Assembly (NCBI GenBank): GCA_029975625.1
Contig: JARKOR010000149.1
Coordinates: forward strand, 1-11,145
Reading direction: 5' to 3'
From: Nanosynbacter sp.
GTDB lineage: Bacteria > Patescibacteriota > Saccharimonadia > Saccharimonadales > Saccharimonadaceae
Length of the DNA: 11,145 nucleotides
Position 1 is the stretch's first letter. Each line of letters opens with the position of its first letter. The position numbers were made by a program, and so were the translations under genes. Below the pieces are notes generated by a model. The model was not told the origin of the DNA, searched no databases, and saw nothing but the letters and a program-made list of their open reading frames with translations. Below are positions 1 to 9,362 of this stretch, one piece after another.

Positions 1-76
1 GCTGTTTTTTGAAAATCTTAGGTCTGACGGTAAGGTTGTTCAGCTCATTCAAAGTCATACATCAGGGCAAAAGTAG
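1..76 (+). CDS. Possible 3' end of an upstream gene (partial)
   Basis: One reading frame is open from base 2 to a TAG at 74-76, giving a 24-residue tail that begins LFFENLRSDGK and ends in TSGQK. It stops 27 bases before the next ATG, which would fit co-transcription with the gene at 104. A second frame is also open across this short stretch, so the coding claim is weak. No family can be recognised from so short a piece. Confidence 0.3.
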   Translation, partial: LFFENLRSDGKVVQLIQSHTSGQK

Positions 77-103
77 CCCTAACCCCGGAGGTTTGACTCA
101 GGT

Positions 104-604
104 ATGTCAGGGTTAAAAAACCAATTAACAAAACGCACAACTCGCTGGATTATAGGGGCGATTGCTGTGGTTGTAGCCGCAGTTGCTATTGTTGGCTATG
201 GCGTGTGGGCTAATCAATCGGTGGTCGAGCGGCAGTTTATTCACGAAGCTGAGTTTCCTATATATGCCCCGAGAAGTGCGCCAAAAGGGTTTACGGTAGA
301 GAAAGGGCAAACACAGTTGAATGGCGAGGTGTTAAGTTATGTGCTCATCAATCAGGCGACGAATAAACAAATCACTGTAACTGTCCAGCCCAAACCAGGT
401 AATTTTGATATGTCTCAGATGACTAAGGGCGGCTCGGTCGAAAGTGTAACAGTTCAGCTGGGGATACTTTATAACTTGTCGGCGGGTGGCTCAACCCGTT
501 TTTTGCTGAACACCGGTGATACGTTGATCTTTATGACATCACCGGAGAGCGTCGATACGGAAACAGTGACGAATCTTGCGAATAGCTTAACTCGATTTGA
601 TTAG
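104..604 (+). CDS. Single-pass membrane protein with extracytoplasmic domain, unknown function
   Basis: A 166-residue protein. A short basic cytoplasmic N-terminus is followed by one hydrophobic helix at about residues 15-37, rich in Ala, Val and Ile. The rest, from about residue 38, should lie outside the cell. It contains FPIYAPRSAPKGFTV (about residues 51-65) and ends in a helix-like SPESVDTETVTNLANSL segment. The pattern 'fP.y.P...PkGf' followed by beta strands recalls small anchored domains of the DUF4367 type, but I cannot confirm membership. The ATG is preceded by GGAGG at 87-91, a rather long spacing of 12 bases. The stop lies 6 bases from the stop of the convergent gene at 611, with no terminator hairpin visible between them. 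It may be the last gene of an operon that starts outside the window. Confidence 0.75.
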   Translation: MSGLKNQLTKRTTRWIIGAIAVVVAAVAIVGYGVWANQSVVERQFIHEAEFPIYAPRSAPKGFTVEKGQTQLNGEVLSYVLINQATNKQITVTVQPKPGNFDMSQMTKGGSVESVTVQLGILYNLSAGGSTRFLLNTGDTLIFMTSPESVDTETVTNLANSLTRFD

Positions 605-610
605 TATTAT

Positions 611-2344
611 TTATTGAACTATCTGTAGCATACCGAACGATTTTTCTTTAGTCGTTACGTTTTCACTGGCAGTACCGGATTTCATACGTAACTTCAAATT
701 GCCAGTCTGGTTGCCGGTCTGAATATACCCTTCCATGGTTGAGGTGAACGAGTTACTGTTGGTGCCCGCAACGGCGTCAGCATCACCCACTCCACAGTAC
801 GATCCGAGGCTCGGATTGGCGGTTGTCGAGGTAATAGCGGTGGTGTTAACGCACCAGTTGTTCATGGTGACGTTTTCTGGGGTGGTTACGCCGAAGCCGA
901 CGCCGGCCGTATTGCTGTCCGCCTCATGAATAATAATGAATTTGTAATAGTACTTCGTGTTTGCCGCTAGTTCAAACGTCATATCTTCCACGTCAACCGG
1001 AGTAAGGGAGTCCGTTGTGGTGTCGGTTTGGGCTAATACCGACACGGGTAGCGGAGTAATACAATCTCTCCACGCATTGTCTTCGTAGCAGCGGAACTTA
1101 GCTAGTGATTGATTGTAGTACATTGCACCGTTCGTTCCTGTTGGATCGCTCTCGCCGGTTTTTGTGTCGAGCACAAGGAGAGTAGCGATGTCATCTGTCT
1201 TACCAAGAGTAATGCGGTTGTTTTGTGTATCAACATTGAGCACGGAGTCGCCCGATGTGTTTTGAACTTGCAGCGCCACGTCACTATCTTTCTTAACCGT
1301 AACCGACCCATCGACTGAGGTATCTTGACCAAGATTGATTGACGTAGCGTTATTTCCGCCAATCACGAGCTCTCCCGCTTCGGCGCTATCGATATTGCTA
1401 ATATGCAGGTCGCCTTGCACGGTCGTCGTCGAACCGCTATTACCTAAAGTAATCGTCGTTGCATTTTCACTACCAAGCGCAATCGAGCCGTTATTGCCCG
1501 TACCGGTGTCAATCTGAACATTCCCCGCGTCGCCGTTTATGTTGGTTGCGTTGCCTCCCTGAAGTATGAGGTCGCCTCCACTATCACTGCCCGTTCCTGC
1601 CGAAATGGTTAGACTGTTTCCCGCTCCTTCTGATACTTTGCCCATCGCAATGCTCTTATCTGAGCCTCCGCCAAGGGTGATGTTCCCGCTATTGTTTATC
1701 GTAAACATATCGTTGCCGCTCGCCTGCAACTGGACAAGGTTGCCGGAGCCGGTCTTATCGATAAAGACACTTGAGTTGTTCGAGCTATCGGTTTGTTTTC
1801 CTTGCCCTAGTTGTACTAATTCGTCAGCAGTTTTGCCGCCGACCGCGCTTGAATTCAATGCGTATGGGGTAGCGGTAAGCTGAATGCGAGGTGTCATTTC
1901 ACTGTCCCAATCTGGCGTTGTCTGGCTCCTGTCGCCGACACTCATAGTGAGCCATAGATTGTCGCCCCAATTAATCGAAGTTCCGAAGGCCGTTTGGGAG
2001 CCAAGCCTGACGCTCAGATAGCCGTTTGTTACCTGAACGCGAAAATCCTGGCCATCTGAAGCGCCATTAGTGTCGATGTAAGTTTCTGACCAGAGGGCCG
2101 ACCCGCCTGATTCTTGGCCGTAGATACTGAAACGAAGGTTGTATAACCCATCGGGAACAACACCTCCAGAGGCACTTCTTAAGCGAGCCGTAAAGGTGAT
2201 AGTCTTGTCGGTGTAGGGTGCTGCGGTGGAGTTACGAACAAGAATTATTGTTGTAATAAAAACAACAATAAGCAATCCTAGGCCTATTACTTGCATAATA
2301 TGCCACAGCGAAAACCGAGACGATAAACGTGACCACACTGTCAT
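611..2344 (-). CDS. Membrane-anchored tail-fibre-like surface protein
   Basis: A 577-residue surface protein. Residues 1-17 are cytoplasmic, and residues about 18-36 form one membrane helix (VIGLGLLIVVFITTIILV). About residues 45-165 form a domain with ITFTARLRSASGGVVPDGLY, LRFSIYG, GGSALWSETY and MTPRIQLTATPYAL, a pattern common in phage-tail-like and CPR surface proteins. About residues 170-400 are low-complexity and rich in Gly, Asn, Ser and Thr. They carry degenerate short repeats such as GNITLGGG, SIALGSENATTITLG and NATSINLGQ, as expected for a beta-helical shaft. A GAMYYNQSLAKFRCYEDNAW segment then precedes a C-terminal beta-sandwich-like domain with four of the cysteines. The start is the first ATG, since it keeps the cytoplasmic end; the only nearby purine run on this strand (GGGG, 2359-2362) is about 14 bases away. 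Adhesion or host contact is a reasonable guess. It is convergent with the gene at 104 and divergent from the PgsA-like gene. Confidence 0.85.
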   Translation of the reverse strand: MTVWSRLSSRFSLWHIMQVIGLGLLIVVFITTIILVRNSTAAPYTDKTITFTARLRSASGGVVPDGLYNLRFSIYGQESGGSALWSETYIDTNGASDGQDFRVQVTNGYLSVRLGSQTAFGTSINWGDNLWLTMSVGDRSQTTPDWDSEMTPRIQLTATPYALNSSAVGGKTADELVQLGQGKQTDSSNNSSVFIDKTGSGNLVQLQASGNDMFTINNSGNITLGGGSDKSIAMGKVSEGAGNSLTISAGTGSDSGGDLILQGGNATNINGDAGNVQIDTGTGNNGSIALGSENATTITLGNSGSTTTVQGDLHISNIDSAEAGELVIGGNNATSINLGQDTSVDGSVTVKKDSDVALQVQNTSGDSVLNVDTQNNRITLGKTDDIATLLVLDTKTGESDPTGTNGAMYYNQSLAKFRCYEDNAWRDCITPLPVSVLAQTDTTTDSLTPVDVEDMTFELAANTKYYYKFIIIHEADSNTAGVGFGVTTPENVTMNNWCVNTTAITSTTANPSLGSYCGVGDADAVAGTNSNSFTSTMEGYIQTGNQTGNLKLRMKSGTASENVTTKEKSFGMLQIVQ

Positions 2345-2475
2345 TATGGATGTTTTTACCCCTGTTAGGGTTATATGATATTTGTTTCACTCATGACGTG
2401 TGGTGGTCCATCAAAGCTTGTGTTTATAGTAGCATGGAAGCGACATTTTCTGCAATAGTTTTATGGCACTTTTTA

Positions 2476-2484
2476 TGCTACAAT
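2476..2484 (+). promoter_or_regulatory. Extended -10 promoter of the PgsA-like gene
   Basis: TGCTACAAT is an extended -10 element (TGn followed by TACAAT at 2479-2484). No good -35 hexamer lies 16-18 bases upstream, as is usual for extended -10 promoters. The predicted transcript starts near 2491, leaving a leader of about 50 bases before the ATG at 2542. The same TGnTACAAT form occurs before the ATPase operon at 3199. Confidence 0.6.
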
Positions 2485-2541
2485 AGACCCAATCACGTGG
2501 TGGGGCGCGGTTGCACCTCACACTACTCGAAAGGAACGCTT

Positions 2542-3111
2542 ATGAATCTGTCGTGGGCCGATATTCAGAGAGACTGGAAATCTCCTCCGAATATCGTTAG
2601 CTACCTTCGGCTGGCTTTGGTGATACCGGTCTGTTGGCTCGTGTTGACACCTGGCTTGACCGGCTGGATTGGTTTCTGCCTGTTTGTCGTAGCCGTCGCT
2701 ACCGACAAGCTCGATGGTTGGCTAGCAAAGCGCAATGACGGAAGGTGGATAACCAAACTGGGCAAGGTTATTGATTCTTACGCCGATAAGATTCTTATAG
2801 GGTCAACGCTCATTGCTGTTATTGCTCGGACGACCGACCCTCGTCTCGGCGTGGTGGTTGCCACGGCGGTAATAGCTGTGCGAGAAGTAGCTGTTGTCTA
2901 TGTCAAGACGAGACAACCGGTTAAGTCGGCGGCTGAGGCTGGCCGCTTCTCGATGGTTGCCCAGAGCATCGCCGTGGCACTTTTGGTTCTTCCTCCCGTC
3001 TTTAACGAGCAGGGAGGGGTGGCCATGGCCGTATTGTGGCTTGCGGTCGGTGCGTCACTCTGCTCTGGCTGGGTGTATGTGGCCGAGTGGCGCCACAATA
3101 AGGTAGTGTGA
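2542..3111 (+). CDS. pgsA: CDP-alcohol phosphatidyltransferase, PgsA-like
   Basis: A 189-residue integral membrane enzyme of the CDP-alcohol phosphatidyltransferase family. The most likely reaction is CDP-diacylglycerol plus glycerol-3-phosphate giving phosphatidylglycerophosphate, the committed step of phosphatidylglycerol synthesis. The N-terminal NIVSYLRL (17-24) matches the usual PgsA opening. The metal-binding motif is D55-x2-D58-G59-x2-A62-K63, then G74-x3-D78-x3-D82. All four aspartates are present, but the usual Arg after Ala is Lys63, and ten residues rather than eight separate it from G74. A later REVAVVYVKTRQ segment and AAEAGRFSMVAQ also fit PgsA. About five further hydrophobic segments are visible. 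The reading frame is open upstream to 2329, but the start is placed at ATG 2542 because AAAGGAA sits 6 bases before it and the promoter lies downstream of the longer start. Another alcohol acceptor, such as inositol phosphate, cannot be excluded. Confidence 0.85.
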   Translation: MNLSWADIQRDWKSPPNIVSYLRLALVIPVCWLVLTPGLTGWIGFCLFVVAVATDKLDGWLAKRNDGRWITKLGKVIDSYADKILIGSTLIAVIARTTDPRLGVVVATAVIAVREVAVVYVKTRQPVKSAAEAGRFSMVAQSIAVALLVLPPVFNEQGGVAMAVLWLAVGASLCSGWVYVAEWRHNKVV

Positions 3112-3147
3112 GAATCTCCCCGCACCAGTAACGGTGCGGGGAATCTC
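3110..3147 (+). terminator. Hairpin at the end of the PgsA-like gene, probable terminator
   Basis: CCCCGCACC (3118-3126) pairs perfectly with GGTGCGGGG (3133-3141) around a six-base loop. An outer GAGA/TCTC pairing (3110-3113 with 3144-3147) lies beyond a small internal loop. The hairpin begins within the TGA stop codon. No clear run of T follows, so it may be an atypical terminator or a 3' stabilising structure that separates this gene from the ATPase operon. Confidence 0.6.
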
Positions 3148-3198
3148 ATATTGCTAGATATGTCCCCGGTGGATTTTATAATTCGTTGACCTCTTTTG

Positions 3199-3207
3199 TG
3201 GTACAAT
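3199..3207 (+). promoter_or_regulatory. Extended -10 promoter of the F1-like ATPase operon
   Basis: TGGTACAAT is an extended -10 (TGn plus TACAAT at 3202-3207). A TTGACC at 3186-3191 is only 10 bases upstream, too close to act as its -35. Transcription would start near 3214, just ahead of the purine-rich AGAGAGGGAG (3222-3231) and the GTG at 3244. This placement argues against the longer in-frame TTG start at 3196, which would overlap the promoter itself. No second convincing promoter was found inside the operon. Confidence 0.6.
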
Positions 3208-3243
3208 AAGGATAAGTATTTAAGAGAGGGAGTAGGGCGAAAA

Positions 3244-4083
3244 GTGAGAACGGTACGCGGGGTTGTGATGACTATGCTGGGGGTAGCCGTTTTTTTGTTA
3301 CCCGCGGGCGTGCTAGCGGCTGATTATGGAGGCGGAAGCGTTCAGGGGTATTCGGCCGACAAGGCGATTGATTTTGGCACAATCGTGGAATTAACAGGGG
3401 AGAACTCCAATCGCGTGATGGTCTCTACGCAAGACCGTTTGCAGAATATGTTCGGCGTGGTAGTTGACCCGCAGCAGTTATCTGTTCGTCTTTCGGCTGG
3501 CGAGCTTGAGAATGAAACATTTGTTGCGGTTTCGGGAACGTATAATACTCTTGTGAGTACGCAAAATGGTGCTATTCAACAGGGTGATTACGTAACGTTG
3601 TCTGCGATCAACGGCGTAGCAATGAAAGCGGGAACTGAAGAACCTACCGTATTTGGGCGCGCAGCAACCAATTTTGATGGTACAGGGGTGGTACTTGGTA
3701 CGACAACTATTAAGGATGAACAAGGAAACGCGAATCAGAGTGTTAAGCTCGGTTCAATACCCGTGACGATCGACATTAAGCGTAATCCGAACGAAAAATC
3801 AACGAAGGCCAAGGTGCCCGAGATGCTTGAGCGAATCGGTCAGGCGATTGCCGAAAAAGAAGTGAGCGCGATTCGTATCTATATCAGTATGGGCATCGCG
3901 GCGGTGAGCTTGATTGCGGCAATCATGGTGATTTATTCGGGAGTGAGAAATAGTGTCATATCTATCGGTCGCAACCCAATGTCAAAGAAATCAATCTTCC
4001 GGGCGCTCATAGAAATTATTCTAACGAGTTTGCTCATTTTAATTATTGGGCTATTTGCGGTATATTTGTTATTGAGGTTATGA
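3244..4083 (+). CDS. c-subunit-like membrane protein with secreted beta-rich N-terminal domain
   Basis: A 279-residue protein from GTG 3244. Residues 1-25 form a signal peptide ending VLA-AD. Residues about 26-170 form a beta-rich extracytoplasmic domain; its NGAIQQGDYVTLSAINGVAM (108-127) and FGRAA resemble the 'IkpGD.l..S...G.amka...GkAl' pattern seen in fibre and surface proteins. After a linker come two membrane helices: about 210-234 (small residues G217, A219, A220, S222, A225, A226, G233) and about 254-277. The loop between them is SIGRNPMSKK (240-249), matching the ARQP/GRNP cytoplasmic loop of ATP synthase subunit c, and its charges place it in the cytoplasm as in c. The carboxylate normally 20 residues after the loop Arg is Leu263; the only acid in the second helix is Glu257, 14 after R243. 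It stands where atpE stands in the operon. Homology to c is inferred from loop, topology and position. Confidence 0.75.
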   Translation: MRTVRGVVMTMLGVAVFLLPAGVLAADYGGGSVQGYSADKAIDFGTIVELTGENSNRVMVSTQDRLQNMFGVVVDPQQLSVRLSAGELENETFVAVSGTYNTLVSTQNGAIQQGDYVTLSAINGVAMKAGTEEPTVFGRAATNFDGTGVVLGTTTIKDEQGNANQSVKLGSIPVTIDIKRNPNEKSTKAKVPEMLERIGQAIAEKEVSAIRIYISMGIAAVSLIAAIMVIYSGVRNSVISIGRNPMSKKSIFRALIEIILTSLLILIIGLFAVYLLLRL

Positions 4084-4090
4084 TTATGAA

Positions 4091-4100
4091 AAGGGTGGGG
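4091..4100 (+). promoter_or_regulatory. Ribosome binding site for the coiled-coil gene
   Basis: AAGGGTGGGG lies 7 bases before GTG 4108 and supports that start. A nearby ATG at 4086 is in another frame and has no such site. Confidence 0.55.
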
Positions 4101-4107
4101 ATTACAC

Positions 4108-5025
4108 GTGGGATTATTTAAGAAGAAACAATCGCGAAAGCCAAGAGAGCCAAAAAAACCGGCAGCAGAAGAGGCGGCCGGTGTGGCCGACGAGGTTTTT
4201 ACCGAACAATATCGCGAAGAACTCAGAGCGATGGGTCGTGAGCATTTCAAGAAGATTTTGTCCGATAGCTCGAGCGACTTAAAGCGGGATGTTGACGTTA
4301 TTTTGGAGCAATTAACCGGAACGTTACGGCGGCATATGGCAAGCCAGCTAGACCTCGCAATTACACGGGTGAATAACGATATTTCAAACCAACTAAAAGA
4401 GCAGATGATCGAATATAATCGCGTCTCAAGCGAGGCGCAAGAACTGGTTATTCAATCACTCAGCCGTAATGCCCAAGTGGTTCACGAAAAATACCAACAA
4501 ATGTCGTCAAATTTACAACAGGTTGTGGCAAATCAAGAAGTAATGATGGTTGGGGTGTTTCAGGATAATCAATCTCGGGTAGCTGCTGTCCAATCTGAAC
4601 AAGATAAGGCTCTTGAACAACTCAAATCAAGTATAGCTGAAGCAAAGCGTCAGTCCGACGAAGCGGTACAACAACTCAAGCACAATGCCGAGGAGCAGTC
4701 GCGTATGTTGAACGAGATTTACCAGCAAACTTCCGGCAGCGCATCGCAGATGAAGCAGTCGCAGGCGGAAGCAATTGAATCGCTCCAGAAAACCGTGAGC
4801 TCGCTTCAGGAGCAACATGGACGCTTGCAGCAAATGATTGACGAGTCAATCACGAAGCAAAAAACAATGGCAACTGAACTAATTAACGAACACATGGCTC
4901 GAATAATTGAACACTACCTGATTGGCGCTTTGGGTGAGCGATCGGACCTCACGAAGGATTTGCCGAATATTTTAGAGAAAATGCAAGAACATAAACAAGC
5001 AATGATGGACGATATGACCCTATGA
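4108..5025 (+). CDS. Long coiled-coil protein in the b-subunit position, no membrane segment
   Basis: A 305-residue protein from GTG 4108. It opens with a very basic stretch (MGLFKKKQSRKPREPKKP), then an Ala/Glu-rich linker, then a long helical region, about residues 35-275, rich in Gln, Glu, Lys, Leu and Ser with heptad-like spacing. The C-terminal part (about 270-305) reads as a short helical domain around IIEHYLIGALGERSDLTKDL. There is no hydrophobic span, whereas a normal ATP synthase b subunit has an N-terminal membrane helix and is about half this length. It sits between the c-like and delta-like genes, exactly where atpF would be, so a peripheral-stalk role is the natural inference; direct sequence homology to b is not evident. 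The basic N-terminus could touch acidic lipids. The stop overlaps the delta start by ATGA. Confidence 0.7.
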   Translation: MGLFKKKQSRKPREPKKPAAEEAAGVADEVFTEQYREELRAMGREHFKKILSDSSSDLKRDVDVILEQLTGTLRRHMASQLDLAITRVNNDISNQLKEQMIEYNRVSSEAQELVIQSLSRNAQVVHEKYQQMSSNLQQVVANQEVMMVGVFQDNQSRVAAVQSEQDKALEQLKSSIAEAKRQSDEAVQQLKHNAEEQSRMLNEIYQQTSGSASQMKQSQAEAIESLQKTVSSLQEQHGRLQQMIDESITKQKTMATELINEHMARIIEHYLIGALGERSDLTKDLPNILEKMQEHKQAMMDDMTL

Positions 5026-5528
5026 GCCAAAATGACACGCCATATATCTTGCCGCCAAGTTTGGCAACGCAGCGTGACTTGCGCCGATTGATCAATGAGG
5101 TTGAGCATATTGATAATGCGCTGGTTTCATCAGGTATTCAACAACGAACCGGGCACCAGTCGGATGACGGTATTGTGATGTCAAATCAACTAGGCGACTT
5201 TATGGCGGCGAATAAATTAGAGTTTGGTGATTCTCACTCCCGCACAGAACTAATTGCGAGTTTGCGGCGGCTCAAAGACACCGCGCCAGTCGTGCACGTG
5301 ACATTTGCAGCGAGCGCTGGACATGAAGAGCTCGCAAAACTGGTTGACTGGGTGCGTCAGTCGGTACATCCTCAGGCGGTGCTGGCGATTGGCTTACAAC
5401 CTGAATTGATTGGCGGGGCATATATTCGCACGACAAACCACGTGTTCGACTTGAGCGTTCGTGCTGAACTTGCGGGTGGTCGTCATATTATCGTTGAAGA
5501 ATTGGAGGCACTCAGTGGAGCAGCCTAA
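5022..5528 (+). CDS. atpH: F1 delta-subunit-like protein
   Basis: A 168-residue protein. The C-terminal half matches the delta (OSCP) signature: a beta-alpha segment VVHVTFAASAGHEELAKLVD (from residue 90), then LQPELIGGAYIRTTNHVFD and SVRAEL (about 125-150). These correspond to the family's 'd..liGG..i.ig..viD.Svr..L' motif that closes the delta C-terminal domain. The N-terminal 85 residues are shorter than the usual six-helix bundle of about 105 residues and are not recognisable as it. In ordinary F-type enzymes the N-terminal domain binds the alpha subunits and the C-terminal domain binds b. Start and stop are both shared with neighbours: it begins in the ATGA overlap without a clear ribosome binding site, suggesting reinitiation, and it ends 14 bases into alpha. 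Confidence 0.7.
   Translation: MSQNDTPYILPPSLATQRDLRRLINEVEHIDNALVSSGIQQRTGHQSDDGIVMSNQLGDFMAANKLEFGDSHSRTELIASLRRLKDTAPVVHVTFAASAGHEELAKLVDWVRQSVHPQAVLAIGLQPELIGGAYIRTTNHVFDLSVRAELAGGRHIIVEELEALSGAA
5503..5507 (+). promoter_or_regulatory. Ribosome binding site for alpha
   Basis: GGAGG within the end of the delta-like gene lies 7 bases before GTG 5515. It selects that GTG over the longer in-frame start at 5461, which would add residues with no family match. Confidence 0.65.
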
Positions 5529-7080
5529 CAAACAGTTCGAAACACTGGTCGCTTCGGGTAATCCTGTTGGGGAAATAATTGGTATTGACTCATTTATGGT
5601 AAAAGTAAAGGGGCTTTATCCAACAAATGTGCATGCAGTCGTGCGGTTTGATGATGGCACGCGAGGGTATGTCCATCATGTTTACGAGGATTTTGTGGTT
5701 GTCATGAAGCTTGACCCGACACCACTCAAAGTAGGTATGGTGTGCGTAATCGAAAACACGCAGCTACTCACAAAAGTAGGTAAAAGCTACATCGGTCGGG
5801 TAATAAACGCATTCGGCGAGCCAATTGACGGCGAGGGTCCAATTCAACCAGACATGGAGTGGGAGGTTTTTTATGACGCGCCGATGCTTTATGAGCGAGA
5901 ATTGGTTGATACTCCAGTTGAGACGGGCGTGACAATTCTTGATCTTGAATACTCCCTTGCCCGCGGGCAGCGTATGGCGATGTTGGGGGATAGTAAGGTT
6001 GGCAAAACGGCGCTTGCGGCACAGGTGGCTATCAATCAGAAAAATACGGACATCACGGTTATTTACGTACTGATTGCCAAGCGCCAGCGTGACGTTGCGG
6101 AGTTAGTGAACAATCTAAAGAAAAATGATGCGCTTAAGAAAGCCGTAGTGGTCGTTACTAATTCATTTGAGTCGCTCATTCTTACTTATCTAGTTCCTTA
6201 TATTGGCGCGGCGCACGGGGAATATTTTTGGCATCAATGTAACATGGACACTTTGGTGATTTATGACGACCTAACGGCGCATGCTCAGGCATATCGCGAA
6301 ATGTCACTCATTGCGGGCGTGTCGCCAGGCCGCGACTCATATCCGGGTGATATGTTCTATACTCACTCGAGCCTTCTTGAGCGAGGAGGTAAAACGGAAG
6401 CAAATCACGCGAGTCAAACACTCCTTCCGATTATTTATGCTCCAGGGGGCGATATTACGGCCTATTTGCCAACGAATGTTATGTCTATCACGGACGGCCA
6501 GTGGATTCTGGACGGTCAGATATTTAGGGATACGATGCGCCCTGCGGTCAGCACTGGTTTGTCTGTAACGCGCGTGGGCGGAGTGGGGCAGAACTCACGT
6601 CAGAAGGCCTTGGCTGATTTGCTTAATCGCACCTTAGCGGGCTATCGCTCCGCTGAGGAATACGCGCATTTTGGTACGGAACTCTCGCCGGACGCGCAGG
6701 CCGACTATGATAAGGGTAAGGTGCTTTTCAAGCTCATGAATCAAGCAATTGGTGAAATATATAATTTCGTGGAACAACAGTTTTTAATGAGCATCGTGCT
6801 TCATAGTAAGCCGGAAGAAATTATTAATGTTGATCTGCTCAAGGAAAAGGTACACGGCTATGCCTCGCGCCTGCACGAGGAAGGGAAAGAGCTTAAGGGT
6901 AATTTCGATGAACTGTGCGCCGAGCTTAAGGCGGAAGTCGTGACAATTGATGAAGTGAAAAAAGCGGCTCTCGAAAAGCAGGCAAAGATTGAGCTAGAGA
7001 AAAAGCGCCAAGCGGAAGAAGCAGCCAGAGCAGCGGCTGAAGCCAATGGTGCGGACGAGTCACCGAAGGAGGGCGCGTAA
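5515..7080 (+). CDS. atpA: F1 ATPase alpha subunit, divergent
   Basis: A 521-residue homologue of the non-catalytic alpha subunit of F-type ATPase. The N-terminal beta-barrel (GEIIGIDSFMVKVKGL, then RGYV) is followed by the nucleotide-binding domain. The P-loop is GDSKVGKT (158-165) in place of the usual GDRQTGKT, and LVIYDD (247-252) is the Walker B strand. PTNVMSITDGQ and GLSVTRVGGVGQ (348-359) carry the arginine finger, R353, which completes the catalytic site on beta. The C-terminal helical domain contains YAHFGTEL, matching the family's 'fAqFGsdL'. The N-terminus before the barrel is about 10 residues shorter than in E. coli alpha, so the helix that binds delta looks reduced. From about residue 480 there is an extra Lys/Glu/Ala-rich helical tail. 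Family assignment is secure; whether the enzyme serves as a synthase is doubtful from its operon. Confidence 0.93.
   Translation: MEQPNKQFETLVASGNPVGEIIGIDSFMVKVKGLYPTNVHAVVRFDDGTRGYVHHVYEDFVVVMKLDPTPLKVGMVCVIENTQLLTKVGKSYIGRVINAFGEPIDGEGPIQPDMEWEVFYDAPMLYERELVDTPVETGVTILDLEYSLARGQRMAMLGDSKVGKTALAAQVAINQKNTDITVIYVLIAKRQRDVAELVNNLKKNDALKKAVVVVTNSFESLILTYLVPYIGAAHGEYFWHQCNMDTLVIYDDLTAHAQAYREMSLIAGVSPGRDSYPGDMFYTHSSLLERGGKTEANHASQTLLPIIYAPGGDITAYLPTNVMSITDGQWILDGQIFRDTMRPAVSTGLSVTRVGGVGQNSRQKALADLLNRTLAGYRSAEEYAHFGTELSPDAQADYDKGKVLFKLMNQAIGEIYNFVEQQFLMSIVLHSKPEEIINVDLLKEKVHGYASRLHEEGKELKGNFDELCAELKAEVVTIDEVKKAALEKQAKIELEKKRQAEEAARAAAEANGADESPKEGA

Positions 7081-9361
<2,281 letters not shown>

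Positions 9362-9362
<1 letters not shown>

Noticed and set aside
735..1883. Plus-strand reading frames opposite the large surface protein
   Set aside because: They are low-complexity mirror frames of a clearly coding gene, with no ribosome sites or recognisable domains.
2329..2541. Longer N-terminus for the PgsA-like protein
   Set aside because: The extra residues overlap the start of the divergent gene and the promoter, do not match the family, and a good ribosome site precedes ATG 2542.
3196..3243. TTG start for the c-like protein
   Set aside because: It overlaps the extended -10 element, and GTG 3244 gives a normal signal peptide.
5461..5514. Earlier start for alpha inside the delta-like gene
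   Set aside because: The added residues have no family match, and GGAGG points to GTG 5515.
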